From NCBI GenBank assembly GCA_943737045.1, contig CALSFV010000207.1, positions 1,737,501 to 1,801,500 on the forward strand: DNA of 64,000 nucleotides. The letters are read 5' to 3'. The DNA is from Parapristionchus giblindavisi (Eukaryota > Nematoda > Chromadorea > Rhabditida > Diplogasteridae). The notes beneath the pieces were generated by a model. It was not told the DNA's origin and searched no databases. It saw only the letters and a program-made list of their open reading frames with translations. Both the position numbers and the translations under genes were made by a program. This document shows, piece by piece, positions 10,780 through 24,300 of the stretch (position 1 is the first letter of the stretch; each line of letters opens with the position of its first letter).

Positions 10780-11691
10780 GTTGCATTTCATTCACTTTTT
10801 TTACTTTTACAATACAATATAATGCAACGACCTTCATCAAGCATAAAACCATTGGGAAAGGAATGGTTGAAAGACTGATTAGTGATGACAATGAGGTCCC
10901 ATATACGGGGTACTTCTATCTTTAATAATTCTTCGTTCATCTTCTTCTGATCAGCTGTTGAATACGTTCTTCAGAATCAAACCCGCTACACTTGATCCTT
11001 TTCGAATAGCGGATCATCAATCAGAATTCAGAAACAAATTAGATAGGGATAACCCACGAAGTCCTCGCTAAATACTTCGTCAGCTTGATGATCGAGAAAT
11101 GTCAGCCATTTTGGAATATGTTTCAATCCTTCTTCAATTATCATTTTCTATCACACTCAACAATTAAATGTTGATTTGGTGATGGAATAACCAAAAATTA
11201 CGCTCTGTGGCAACATGAACCGTGAACGGTAGCTAGATTACGGTGGTTCGGGTTACGGTATCCAGAAACGTTATAGTTGACAAGCTGTTGATATAATAGC
11301 AACTAGTATTATACTCGGACCATCATGAATGCTTACGTTTTCATTGTCTTGCATACAAAAAATAAAAAATAAAATAAAATATAAAGCGAATTTTATGCTT
11401 TCAATAAACATTGGTTTGCAATTATTGTTAGTTAATTAATTACGAAATGCTAATTACAGAAAATATCTCGACTCAAGAATCGATTTCATGTACATATTAC
11501 GTTTTTACACCCATTGTCTCGGTATGCCCCCATGTCATTTTATTGTACAAATACATTTCATTCGGAAATACTTGATCCGTTGTCAAAAAATCTTTGGCGT
11601 CTTCCTATCTTCTCCGATTCAAATATCAAAATTTGATGTACTGTTTCTGTTATAATAATCTATTGCTAAGTTCATTATTGTTTCGCTATTT

Positions 11692-12033
11692 AAAGGTGGA
11701 CTACCGCGAATATTTTCATGAACAAACTGTAAAGACAGAAAGTTAGCAAAAGTTATTCTACATACAGTACACCATTTATTTAACGCTAATTATGCTTATT
11801 GATTGCTAGAAACATGAATGAATCATGCTTGCAATCGCAGGCAAAGGCGCGCTTTTTGAAAATAGGAAAGTTCGGCAATAGGATTCGAACCCACGGCCAC
11901 GCGCCATCTAGACAGAATTGTTACCACTGCGCTAAGGGATTGACGAGCGGTGACTCACTCTTCTTGCATATCACTTTGCACTTGCAAGCGAGATACAAGA
12001 GATTTGAATGAACATTCGCGGGTCTCCACCTTT
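11692..12033. mobile_element. 342 bp TIR element with tRNA-like core (AAAGGTGGA family)
   Basis: Ends are AAAGGTGGACTACCGCGAAT and ATTCGCGGGTCTCCACCTTT. A second complete member of 345 bp lies at 45961-46305 and a one-ended copy at 36534. The core holds a reverse-strand tRNA-like sequence at 11871-11941 with the B box GGGTTCGAATCC. Confidence 0.8.
11871..11941 (-). other. tRNA-like sequence (pseudo-tRNA)
   Basis: On the minus strand it reads AGCGCAGTGGTAACAATTCT (A-box region) and GTGGGTTCGAATCCTATTG (B box and T arm). Stems are imperfect. It is homologous to the copy at 46056-46126. Confidence 0.55.
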
Positions 12034-12101
12034 AAAGGAATATCCCATGCTAAATTTACCCTTCGCATTGGCAATACCCACTCGTAGACAGAGAAAGCGA
12101 T
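12031..12101. repeat. Half of a CACACC hairpin MITE (M1)
   Basis: One arm only (CATTGGCAATACCCACTCG), lying against the right end of the tRNA-carrying element. Confidence 0.55.
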
Positions 12102-12372
12102 GCTTGTGATGTGACTTTAACACAAGTTAATGGTATCAAATTCGTATTGTGCCCGTACGGAAGTCTTTTGAAAATTATATAGTAACTATACCAAACTCTA
12201 CCACATTTTGTTGTTTCGTTCGAAAGCTCTCGCTGTGATCAAGTAATTGCAGTGTATGCACCATTTCTTCATATTTTATTACACGTTTTCATCTTTCTAT
12301 TTATTTGTCTCATTAGCAATCTGCGTGTAAGAAATGATAAATACTATATAATATATAATATTTGAGATATCC

Positions 12373-15300
12373 CTAGAAGAACCAAGTCAGCAGAGCCGAA
12401 AGAACGAAGAACGAGAAAACCTCAGCGGCTGATTTTGTAGTTGTGGTATCTGTAAAAGTTTCGCATCGAACAAGTTCATTCTATTTTTAGATTTTTAAAG
12501 ATTTTTAAAGTCTTTAAAAAATCTCTAACAATAAGCAACCCTACCTTCAATCCCACTATTCCTATCTTTTGCTCTAATACAAAGATTAATTTTTGTTTCG
12601 ATAAAATGTCAAAAAATGAACCTGGCAAGGTCGTCGTGGACAACGATGTGGTCGGTACGGTGGTTGATTGAGTAGTTGCGGGATCTTCAGTGGTCGTGGG
12701 AGCTTCGGGCGCTAGAATATACGATTCACTAATGCAGTGTTCAAAACTTGGAAAATGCAAGAAAATGCGGAAAATGCTGTTCAGAAGTTCAAGTGGAAAA
12801 TGCCCGAAAATGCTCGATTTTGGCTCGAAAAAGACACTTTAAAAGCACTTTAAAAGCGTTGAAACTCGTTTTTTTTCTTGGAAAACAACTAAATTAGGTC
12901 ATTTATAAAGTATGCTACTGAAAGAAATAACGTATGGTCCTTTTTTGAGCAATTTAAGCCGAAAATCAACGAAAATGCAGCGAAAAATCAACCTAACGAG
13001 TCCATATTTAAAATTATCACTTATCATCAATAAAATGCGTCTACAACACTGTTTGCGACCCATAAACGTCTATATTAAACAAAAATACCATTAAAATTTG
13101 CTTAAAATCCTTGAAAATGAACATTTTCAGAGCATTTTCCGGCTGAACTTCTGAACAGTATTTTCCGCATTTTCGTGCATTTTCCAAGTTCTGAACACTG
13201 CATAACTGATTCTCTCAATATCATGAAGATTTTTCCTAAAAATGTTTAAAAAACCTAGTGTATTTGTCCAAGAAGTAAACTCTCCGTAAGAAATGATGAT
13301 TATTATTAAAATTGTCCGGATATCCAGTGACAATAGTTATTTTTCATAGTTGATCTACCAACAAGAAAGGCTTACCAAGCCATTTCTTGATATTTGCCAG
13401 AATATCCTTTCGTGCTTGCGTCAACTGCGCAGAGTCCGTGTCTTTCGCCGCGAACATATCGTACATGTGCGTCGTGCCTTGAATGTAGTTTGCCCATTGA
13501 TCTTTGATCTTTGATCTTTGATCTTTGATCCTTACCTTCAATTATGATCGGCACAACACTCGGGTCGAGATCTCCCTGCTCCAGAATACCCAGGGCATGC
13601 CAAGGATCGTGGTTGCCATTGGGCAGTACCACATTTGTTGCCTAGAAAGATCAAAGATCAAAGGTCAAAGATCAAAGATCAAACTACAAAAAGGTTTCCT
13701 CTACCGCGAATCTAGATTTGCCTCCATACTGATACTGTGAATGGGCGACGGCAAATTCGACTTGGTCCATGCCAATATCGAAGACCTTCTCGCAAACGTT
13801 GATGAAGAAACGAAAAATTATCTTTGATCTTTGATCTTTAATCTTTGATCTTTGCACTCTTATACTAACTTTAGTGGTACGGTAGTTCCGAAGATGCCCG
13901 ACCCGTAATCCGTGGACTGATAGTAGCCGAATTCATTGCACGTCTGCCATGTCCACAAAATGCCTGCATATATTTTAACATTGATGAGTTAAAGGAATAC
14001 CCCATACTAATTTTACTCTCCGCATTGGCAATACTCTCTCGTTGACAAACAAAGCGAGAGATTGTGGCCAGAGCGGAGAGATTCAAATTAGCTTGGGTAT
14101 GGCTTTAAAGGAAGACCCCCAGCTAAAAAAAAGGAGTTCTCCCTATATTAAAGGTACACCCGGAGTTAGTTTGAAACACTCCGCTCTGACAATGATCACT
14201 CTCGCTTTCTTTGCTACGAGAGAGCGCTGCGAGAGCGTAGAGTAACATTTCTCGGGTGTGCCCGTAGCTTTATTATAATTATAAAAGTGAATGAAATATT
14301 ACTTATCATGTCAACGTCGCTGTACACCAAATTATCATGACCATCTGAAAAACAAGTACATTAATTTATTTATGCGTGAACAATGGAAAAGAGTTTCCCG
14401 GCAAAATGTGACGTCATTAGCGTCTTCCAAAAATCTAAGCTGATGACGTCACATTTTCCCGGAAAACGGTTTTCCGTTGTTCATGCATACGACCACAGAT
14501 CGATGGACTCACCAACATAGTTGATCATATCCTTGAGTATTTCAATATCCACATTGGGATCACTGCTCGTCTCACATCCGGGCGTGTCCAGTGTCTCTTG
14601 AACCGTTCTGCAAGTTGATCTTTGATCTTTGATATTTGATCTTTCATAACGCTAACCTCAAAGCATCCATGCTGTCCGGGTAGGCTGGACTGGTCATGAT
14701 ACTGCAAACGGCAGCAACCATCTGTATAGGTTTTAAGGAAAGTTGACAAACCGTTCGCCGGCAAACGTGACGTGACAAACGTACGCCGAGGCGTTTGCCA
14801 GATATCCTCCGCTATGCTTGTGACGTCACGTTTATCGGCAAACGGCTTGCCAACGTGCGTGGTGAAGCACAGCGTTTCTCTAACCCAGGGTGCTCAGTGC
14901 TCATTGGCAAACTTGGCAAAATGCCAAAAATCTCCACGGTGTGCTTTAATCTTCTGTGCTTTCTCACGTCTGCTCTCGAAACGCTGTATGAGGGGTGCTA
15001 CACTCATGGAAAATTCTATAATGCTATGTATGTATTGCCTAACAGGACATGCAAAGAGAAAGGATTTAGCAAAAAATTGAATATTGATGTGAGAAAAGAA
15101 AAAAAAACTGACAATGAGAAAAGATTAATCAAAAATAAGTTGACTTTACTTTGATCAAAATGCGCTTACCGGAAGATCAGGCGAATCATATTGTGCGACG
15201 CCTTGGAAGAGACCGAAGAGGTTCATCATGACATTCTGGATGTTGATTTGAGGCACCGCATCAGTGGTATTCCATGCAGGTACTATGCTGAAAAAAGCAC

Positions 15301-18300
15301 ACAACCATTCATGAGGGAATGAAAGCCAATAGACGAATGAGTAGTCTGGGAGTGTGAGGTCCAATGCAATAACCGTAACCGAATGCACACACCCCCCCCC
15401 ATTTCCAATGTGATAAATAATAATGGGCACTAGAATCCGAAAAAAAAACATGTAAGATTTTCCAAATCATTATGATCGAAAAACAGAAGCGACAAACGCA
15501 GAAAGCTCCCACCCTCTCTGCACCCCCTCCCCCATCACCTTCATTCTCTCACCGGCTGCCACAGTGATAGTTATCGCTGACCCAGCAGTGATCTCCCGCA
15601 GGATTTCGGGTGCCTTGAAAAACGGGAGAACTTTGCCTTTACCTGACTAAACTCGTAATAGTTAGAAATAGGTATGATCATGATAACTTCACAATTCACT
15701 CTTTTACTGGTTGTCTCATGTATTCGATGTGGGATAAGTAATGAGTGAAACATAGTTTAAAAGGGCTGAACCCCTTTGCCAACGCCTCTTCAACGGTCTA
15801 TGCTCTCTCGTTGTTCGAGAACAGGGAAATAGTATGCACGATGAAGAGGCCATTGAGAGAGGTAACGCTCCCTTTAAGGCGGGATAAATAATGAGCGATA
15901 CATACTTGAACTTGTTTGAAAGAGTAGCTCTTCCGTCAACGTCGAGCGTGAGCACACGGACCATCTCGAATGCGTCGGCTACACGATCAGCACACGATTG
16001 AGAGGACTCGGTGAGCACCTTCTCCACCACTTGCAGATACTCTGCAATTTTATTTTAAAATAAATGTTAGTATGCCAAAGTTATGTCGATATCACTCCAC
16101 CGCCCATACTTTTCTCCACCACTTGTAGATACTCTACAATGTTTCATTTTTTTCCAAATTAAAGTGGCACGAGCTAATTTGAAAATATCCGCTCTGCTCA
16201 CACTCTCTCGCTTTTCTGTCTGAGAATATTCCCAGCGCGGAGAGTAAAATTAGCTTGGCTGTGCCTTAGACTGTTAAAATTATGACGGAGATCAAAGATC
16301 ACTAATATCACACCACTATACTACTTTTTGGATGTATGATAAATAAATAGATAAATAAAATAAATAAATAACTTACCGTAAAAGTCGGTTTTCACCCAGA
16401 CAGGCGCGGATGAACCGACGGCGCCAAGAATCAGCTCCGGGAACCATTCGCGAGACCACGCAGCGAGAGCGCCTGCATTACATTTAATTGTAGGATTTAA
16501 TCACTTTATCAAAATCCGAGCTCATGCAACAGTGGGACATTCAACAATATTCAGAAAACTAAAGATAAATACAAATGGTGTTCGTGAAATTATGAACTAC
16601 ACCTTGTCCTTTTCATTATTGTCGTTACACATTGTAATTGACACGTTACATAGCACTGTCACTGACCTAGCAATGATCTACCGCTGGACTTTGCGTATAA
16701 ACTTTACTCCGCTATTTTAGTGGGGCCAATAATTTGGTCGAAAGTTGGGCCAATAATTTGGTCGAAGTTTAGCCTCAACTTTGGCTACCAGACAAGCCCC
16801 ACTTTTTTAGTTGAGCCAATAATTTGGTGGTTGGCCCTAAATTTGTTTTGAAGTGGGGCCAATAATTTGGTGGTTGGCCCTTAATTTACTCTAAAGTTTA
16901 GTTAATAATTTGATGGTGGGCTGTTAATTTAGTCGAAAGTTGGGCCAATAATTTGGTGGTTGGCCCTTAATTTACTCTAAAGTTGAGCTAATTATTTGGC
17001 GGTTGGCCCTTAATTTACTCTAAAGTTTAGTTAATAATTTGGTGCTCGGCCCTTAATTTACTCTAAAGTTTAGTTAATAATTTGGTGCTTGGCCCTTAAT
17101 TTACTCTAAAGTTGGGCCAATAATTTGGTGGTTGGCCCTTAATTTGCTTACTTTTATTCCAGTTCCATTCATGTCTACTGCACATTTAAAATATTTATAC
17201 GTCAATACTTTATTCTCACAACAAAAAATATTTACATATCGAATACAACATGACAAGAAAAAATGAAACAAACAATAAATAATGAATAGATTTAATGTAT
17301 CACGCCTGTCACGAGAAATCGAGCTGAGAATGGGAATGAAGCAAAAATGGTGAAATGAGTGAGGACCATTTTGAACATCTCTAGGCATGCCCTACCAGCC
17401 CCCATTGTGCATTTTTTTACATTTTGGGGTTCAATACACCGGTCCAACTTTGAGCACGAATTTCTCGCTTCTTGTGCGTTTTAGCAAAAAAAGTGTCGCA
17501 AGAGTGGCCCCCGCTCTTTTTTCGAGCTTTATCGATCTAAACAAACCATATGTTATGAAAATACCTCTGAACAGCGCTACACTACGGAGCACATAACTCA
17601 AAAGAATAGGAAAAGGAGGTGCTCTTCTTCCAGTATGTTATTAAGTTTTTCATGCGCTGTCTAATGAGGGTATTATCATGATATGATATTATATATCGAA
17701 ATGATATTATCATTTTCTCCCTTTCTCTTCCCTCTTTTTCTTTCGAACCATACGAACACATAAACGTATTTTTTTCGCAAACCTCTCAATTGAAAGCGCA
17801 TGAAAACGTAATAACATACTGGAAGAAGAACACCTCATTTTCCTAATTTTTGAGTTATTTGCTCCGCAGTATAACTCTGGTCAGAGGAATTTTCATGACC
17901 TCAGGTTTATTTAGATCGATAGAGCTCGAAAAAAAGAGCGGGGGTCCCTCTTGTGACACGTTTTCGCTAAAACGCACCAGAAGAATTTGTGCTCAAAGTT
18001 GGGACTTCACCTTACCGAAACTAAATGAAAAAATTGCACATTGAGACTTTGAGGGCTGGTAGGACATGCCTCGAGATGTCCAAAAACCATTTTCGCTCCA
18101 TTCCCATGAATCATAAATTTAGCTCGATTTTCTCGTGACAGGCGTGATATGAGACCAACGGTGGCTCTAGGTGCAAAATGTTTCGTTTACAATATACAGT
18201 TAAACGTACAGCATAATGTACAATGTACAGCAAAAAGTAATGATACGATTTTTCCTTTTTTTGTAACTTTTGATCCAGGAAAGGAATAAAGCTGATCTTT

Positions 18301-21300
18301 TGAATCAATGTAGGCAACACATCAAGGAATACAAACATAATATGTTGGTATAATTAAATTAGTTCACAGTCGCATAGTGATGAATACACTTTTTAAACAC
18401 GTATATGCAGTTAGTTATTTAGTGAAATATTTTTAATAGATTTAAAGGGAGCCTTGTTCAATTACTCTTGTTCGCACTCCCCAACCACTTCTCCCTCCAC
18501 AATTCATATCACCCACTTTCCCGATTCTCCTATTCACTTATTTATTATTCGTTTCAAATGTTGTCACATCTTTATTGGATGTATGATAAATAAATAAATA
18601 AATAAATAAAATACTCAATTCCTAAAGTGTTCCGCTATAGATCCACCCCTATACATACATTGCCATACCCTCGCAGTGCGAGGATTGACCCCACATATAT
18701 GGCCCATTTTAGGCCACTTGATAAAAAAGGAAAGCTAAAATGAAGATTTTTAAGCGAAAAGAACGAATTTTGTTAATCGACCCACCCTATTTCGAGAATC
18801 GATCCACTATATAAAAATAAAAGGCGAGGGCACCGAAAATGTATGACGGTCATCGTTTTTTCGTTTCCTAGGAATTACAGAGAGGGCTCAACATACATTT
18901 TTGTTCAACTCAAATATGCAGAACTATAACGAGACTCGTAAATGTGATAACGGACCCGATTATAAACAGGCCCGTAAAATTGGTTAATTTTCGCTTATTT
19001 TGGCAAAATATGTGATAAAGTGACCCGTTTTTTATAAGCGCGCCAAAACTGACCCGTACCCACAATGTGGGTGCTCGAAAATGTGTGGGGCTCAACCATT
19101 CAGAGGGCAGAGGCCGGATCAACGGAGTTTTATTTTCCGGGAAAACAGTTTTCCCAGAGAATGTTTTCACTAAAAATAGGTAATTCCAGGAAAACGATTT
19201 TCCGCGTACATGAAGCAAAGGATACACAAAGAGAGAAAAAAAATCGACTTTTCACTAAAGGAATTACGTGCTAAAAAGGTCTATTTCGATTGCTGCATCA
19301 CTATGCAACAGCGAACTGATTAATTATACCAACACGCCATGCTTGTATTCCTTGATGAGTTGCCTACATTGACTCAAAAGATCAGCTTTAGTGCTTTCCT
19401 GGATAAAAAGTTACAAAAAATGAAAGTGATCCCTGACTTTGAGACGATATCAGCAATAAGGGGAATGGCATCTGATGTCGGATGTTCCCGTGATGGACGA
19501 CAAAGTGGTAGCAGACGACGCACACCTGAACAAGGGTCAATGAACACAGTTAATCGATTAACAATGATAGATAAGCAATCAATAATAATATGAGAGATAC
19601 ATCAAACAGCAACTGACCTCGCGACTCTGCGCAGACACCTCGGAATGGGCTTGAGAACGGAGCGGCAGGTTTCTACCACAACTAGAGCTGAAAGTGATAC
19701 AACTTCAAACAATGTTAAACAGCATACTACGAGAAAACTCTGAGTAAATAGTTTTCAGCAAAGAGGAAGTGTCTTTTCCAAGCGATAATTGAGGAGACAG
19801 AGAAGTTCTAAACGGCCAGAGTGTGCTAGAGGGCAAAGAATGTAGAAGAAGCAAAGGCGAACGAAGAAAAGAGTGTTGTTCTATGCATAGAGATATGATA
19901 TAGTTCCAGTTCACGCGCAAAAAAGGTCGAAAAAGCTAAGAAAGCAAGCGAATATAGAACGAACGCACTAGAGCCACTTCGTCATGAACAAACTATATGA
20001 TGCAAAAGCTTAAACAATCACTATTCAAAAGATAACTACAACCCTCCTAAATTCAGCAAAAATTTTAAACAATCACACTACGAAAAACACGAGAATTCTA
20101 AGTCCACTAAACACCGGCTTCAATCCAGGATTTGATCGTAAACTAACTTTTAATAAATATATATTCCTATATTCAAAATGCGAAATTTACCGCTCGAATT
20201 AAGTATTAATCGACATTAACCAATGTACTAAGATGCTATTACATGAAATCAGAGTCCCAACTCTTTCATGGCGGGAGATACAGGTTTTTGCGAGAATAAT
20301 AAAAATGATTTAGAAAACTAATTAATTTCATGTTATAACGTGTAATTACATCGAGTGCGGTCGATTGAAATCTAATTCGATAGAAAACAAAATTATTTTT
20401 TTGAATTCTCCCCATATAGTGTTCCTCCCACAACGAAAGGGTTGGGACCCTGATTTCATGTTATAACATGTTGGGACATTGAGGACTGTCGATTGATACC
20501 TAATTAGATCGAAAACAAAATTATTTTTTAAATCCCCCACAAACTGTATGAAAGAGTTGAGATCCTGACAGTGAGAGACATAAAGAGATACACTCACAGA
20601 AAAAACCCTTGTCTATAAGGGAATTATTCCCTAGTAACGTCTCTCTACTGAATTCTTCCCTTATAGATAAGGGAATTCGTCCCCTATGAGGGAATAATTC
20701 CCTTACCCATGAGGGAAGAATTCCGTAGAGAGACGTTACTCTGGTATTTTGCCACTTAAAGTCTACTTAAACTTTCCCACTTTAAGTAGACTTTAAGTAA
20801 ACTTAAAGTGAGACGTAAGTCTACTTAAAGTGGTGTGGTATACTGTAATGAATTTCGTCAAATGTTCTTTCACTTAAAGTTTACTTAAAGTCTACTTAAA
20901 GTCTGTGACGTAGTTTAAGTAGACTTTAAGTGGCAAAATACCAGAGTACTAGGGAATTTTTTCTCTGTGTACAAAGTGAGAGAGACAGAGAGACCAGAGG
21001 CCGTATCCTTGAAGGTTGGCAAACCGTTTGCACGCAAACGTGTCGTACTGCCCCTGAATCTAATGAATAACGGAACAACACAATAACAAAATACGAAAAA
21101 TGTAATGAAAACAACAGTGTTTAGTTTTTAAAAAAACTGGAATCGCGTTAATGGCGGCTTGGCGTAACGCGAAAATTGCAAGCAAACATTGCCTGCTCAC
21201 ACTAAAGCCATTATATGGCTTTCGGTGAAACTACTCGACTTACAAAAAGCTGAGCCTATAATTTGGTTAAAAGTGGGGCTGTTATTTTAGCTCCAAAATT

Positions 21301-24300
21301 TTAGCCAAACTTTAGCTAAACTTTAGCTAAAATTTTAGCCAAAGTTTGGCTAAAATTTAGAACTAAAAAAACAGCCCCACTTCGAACAAATTTAGGGCCA
21401 ACTACCAAATTATTGGCCAAACTTTAGCTAAAATATTAGCCAAAGTTTGGCTAAAATTTAGGACTAAAATAACAGCCCCACTTCGAACAAATTTAGGGCC
21501 AACTACTAAATTATTGGCCCCCCTAAAATAGCGGAGTACTTTTACTTTTTACTTTATCTCTACATGTACATCTAGCAAACATAATATATGCACCTGCATA
21601 AGATCCGCCAAATGTGATCCAAGGTCCGGTCACTTTTCGGTCTTTCTTCATCGTTTTAATGAATTGCGCTACGTCGTATAACATCTGCGCTGATGTTAGA
21701 TACTGTAGATCGGTGGTACTGTAAATGGTAATTTGATCTTTGATCTTTGATCTTTGATCTTTGATCTTTGATATTTGGCCCTGATATAAAAGGTTTGTGT
21801 CATGTTAAATTAGTAGAATTATCTAGTCACTACCAATTCCCGAAAGGGGAATTGGTAGTGACTAGATCATGCGGTAAAGTAGGTCCGAAGAAGAGATTAG
21901 GCCCTCCGGGCTGAATTGGCCTTGAAATATCACTGGCCTAGCAGTGATATCCCGCAGGACTTCGTGTGCCTTGAATAACGGGTTGTACCTTTACCTTTTT
22001 TTTGCTAATTAATAGATGTACACGTTTATGTTTGCATGCACTTTGAATGAAATTTTTTTAAATAATAAAGGTTAGTTTATAATGTGCCCTATCTCTGGTA
22101 TTTCAAAACTAGTAGTTTACTTATATTTCCCACTAGCCGTAGACTTGCCAGTCTACGGCTAGTTAAACGTAAGTTTACTAGAAGTGGTGTATAATACGGT
22201 AATGTATTTCGTCAAATGTTCTTTCACTTGTAGTAAACTAGCAGTAAACTACTAGTCTGTGACGTCACGTAAGTAAACTACTAGTTTGGAAATACCAGAG
22301 ATGGTGTTTCGGCCGCTACGTCATGTTAGGTCAATTAATGCTTATTTGGAAGGCGCACTTATGTTCAACAACATGATTGCCAGAAATGTGAAAAGAGGAG
22401 GTATGCCAATAAAGTTGTTTTCTTCTATTATTTAAAATGCACATCCCCAAGTTAATTTGAAAATCTCCGCTCTGAGAAAGCTCTCTCGTAGAGAAAGCAA
22501 GCGAAAGAGCAGAGCGGAGAGTTTCAAATCAGCTCGAGTTGTCGCTTTAAGTCCTTAACTAACTTACGCTAAGTCCCCATTAAATCTAGCACAGTGGTGT
22601 GTGCTAGACTTAAAGGGAGTGTTACCACTCTCAATGATCTCTTTGACGCGCAATGCTCTCTCGTTGTTAGAGAACAGAGAAATAGTGTGAGCAATGAAGA
22701 GACCATTGAGAGAGGTTACGCTCCCTTTAAGGGACTCACAAAAAAAGAAAACAAAAAGAGAAAAAAAAAAGTTTGTCGTGAAGTTTGTCAAGCAATTGTC
22801 AGAGAAAGCAAGCTCACTTCAGCGTGCTCTTGCCATAGTATCGATGCTCGAGAACGTAAGCATTAGCACCGACATCCTTGGCATAGGTCATCCAGGCAAG
22901 CTCCTCATTGGCTAGCCAATTAGTCGATGAAGGCACTGCCAATGGATTCTAGATTTAGATAATGGTATTGGAGCTCATGTGAAACTCTCCGCTCTGACAA
23001 CACTCTCTCGCCTTATTTGCTTTTGAGAGAGTGTGGCCAGAGTGGAGAATAACATGATCTTGGGGTGTGCCTTTATAGCCCAAAATATTGCAAAAATGAC
23101 ATTGATCAATTGCATTCTCTTCAAATACATTTTATTGTTTGTAAAATTAAAAAGAAATGTAATTATATATATTTGTTTAAAAAAATCACGTTCTCCTCCG
23201 ATCAGCAAGAAATTGGGACCGTCGACGGTGCCAAATTTGGTGTTGACGTAGAACTTCTTCAAATAATATACATAAATAAATCAATAAATCAATAAATCAA
23301 TTGAATATTATTGAAATGAAAATCGGGACAACTCATGGGGCGGTATTTATACCTCATTGAATCGTCTCTCATCGTTCATATTGAAATGATCCCAAGGCTG
23401 GGAGATCCAACTCTGCTCGATGTCAGTGTTATTCTGAAAATTAAGTTGATAATTATTGGAATGTACCATATATGTGTGATGAATGCACAGTAATAGTACG
23501 ACTTGGAAATATTAGTAATATCAGTAAATAATGTGCTTCACGGTGTTTCGGCCACTACGACTCTGGTATTTTCAAACTAGTAGTTTACTTATCATTCCCA
23601 CTAGCCGTAGACTTGCAAGTCTACGGCTAGTTAAACGTAAGTTTACTAGAAGTGGTGTATATACTGTAATGCATTACGTCAAATATTCTTTCACTTCTAG
23701 TAAACTAACAGGAAACTGCTAGTCTGTGACGTCACGTAAGTAAACTACTAGTTTGGAAATTCCAGAGGACTATAATGAATATCATAAGCGAAAAAAAAGA
23801 AACTAATACGCCTATTTATTTCATTGGGACCAATCTGATTGATTTTAAAAAAATGCAGTCTTATTCTTAAATAAATTAAGTAGTCTTAAATAATACAAAA
23901 ACATTTGATGACTTACAACATCAGGTAGCAGTGAGGGAGGAATTTTGTTCAATTTCCCATTTGCTAGACTTCTTCCAGACATGCGTGCATCTGCGAGATT
24001 TATCTGAAGGAAGGACGGTTCAAGCTCAATAAGGATATTCATTAAAGCTACAGCCCTGGTTAATTTGAAACTCTACTCTCTGGCAATACTGTCTCGATTT
24101 TTTAGTCAACGAGAGAGCATTGCCAATGCGGAGGGTTACAATAACATGGGGTATTCCTTTAATTAATCACTATCACAGTACTCAGTATTCTTACATTGCT
24201 TGTTGTCGATGCCTCCCGCGTATATTGAGCCTAGAAAGCATAACCGTCAATCGTTTTCATGGAACCAATAGCGCACCTTAGCGGCAGTGGGCACGCTGGA

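Larger units (their letters stand above)
10780..12372. other. Intergenic region between the FkbM-like gene and gene A
   Basis: The two genes converge here (plus and minus strands). It contains a tRNA-carrying TIR element (11692-12033) and half an M1 MITE (12031-12101). The rest is AT-rich and I see no further gene. Confidence 0.5.
16707..21538. mobile_element. 4.8 kb composite element filling one intron of gene A
   Basis: The ends are inverted: ACTCCGCTATTTTAG at 16707 and CTAAAATAGCGGAGT at 21538. Each end carries an array of GGCCAATAATTTGGT / ACCAAATTATTGGCC units (16725-17150 and 21235-21530). The short relatives at 55471-55788 and 57406-57747 have the same end design with almost no interior. 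Nested inside are a fold-back element (17290-18150), a mariner-like element (18245-19431), an M2 MITE (20739-20946) and AT-rich filler. No transposase was recognised. Confidence 0.6.

Noticed and set aside
19430..19700. Possible small cysteine-containing two-exon gene on the minus strand
   Set aside because: TTTCAG and GTCAGT sites can be joined to an open frame, but no start exon or homologue could be seen, and it lies inside transposon-rich sequence.
22564..22915. Several 70-90 codon ORFs on both strands
   Set aside because: They run through M1 and M3 hairpins and a real gene A exon in the wrong frame.
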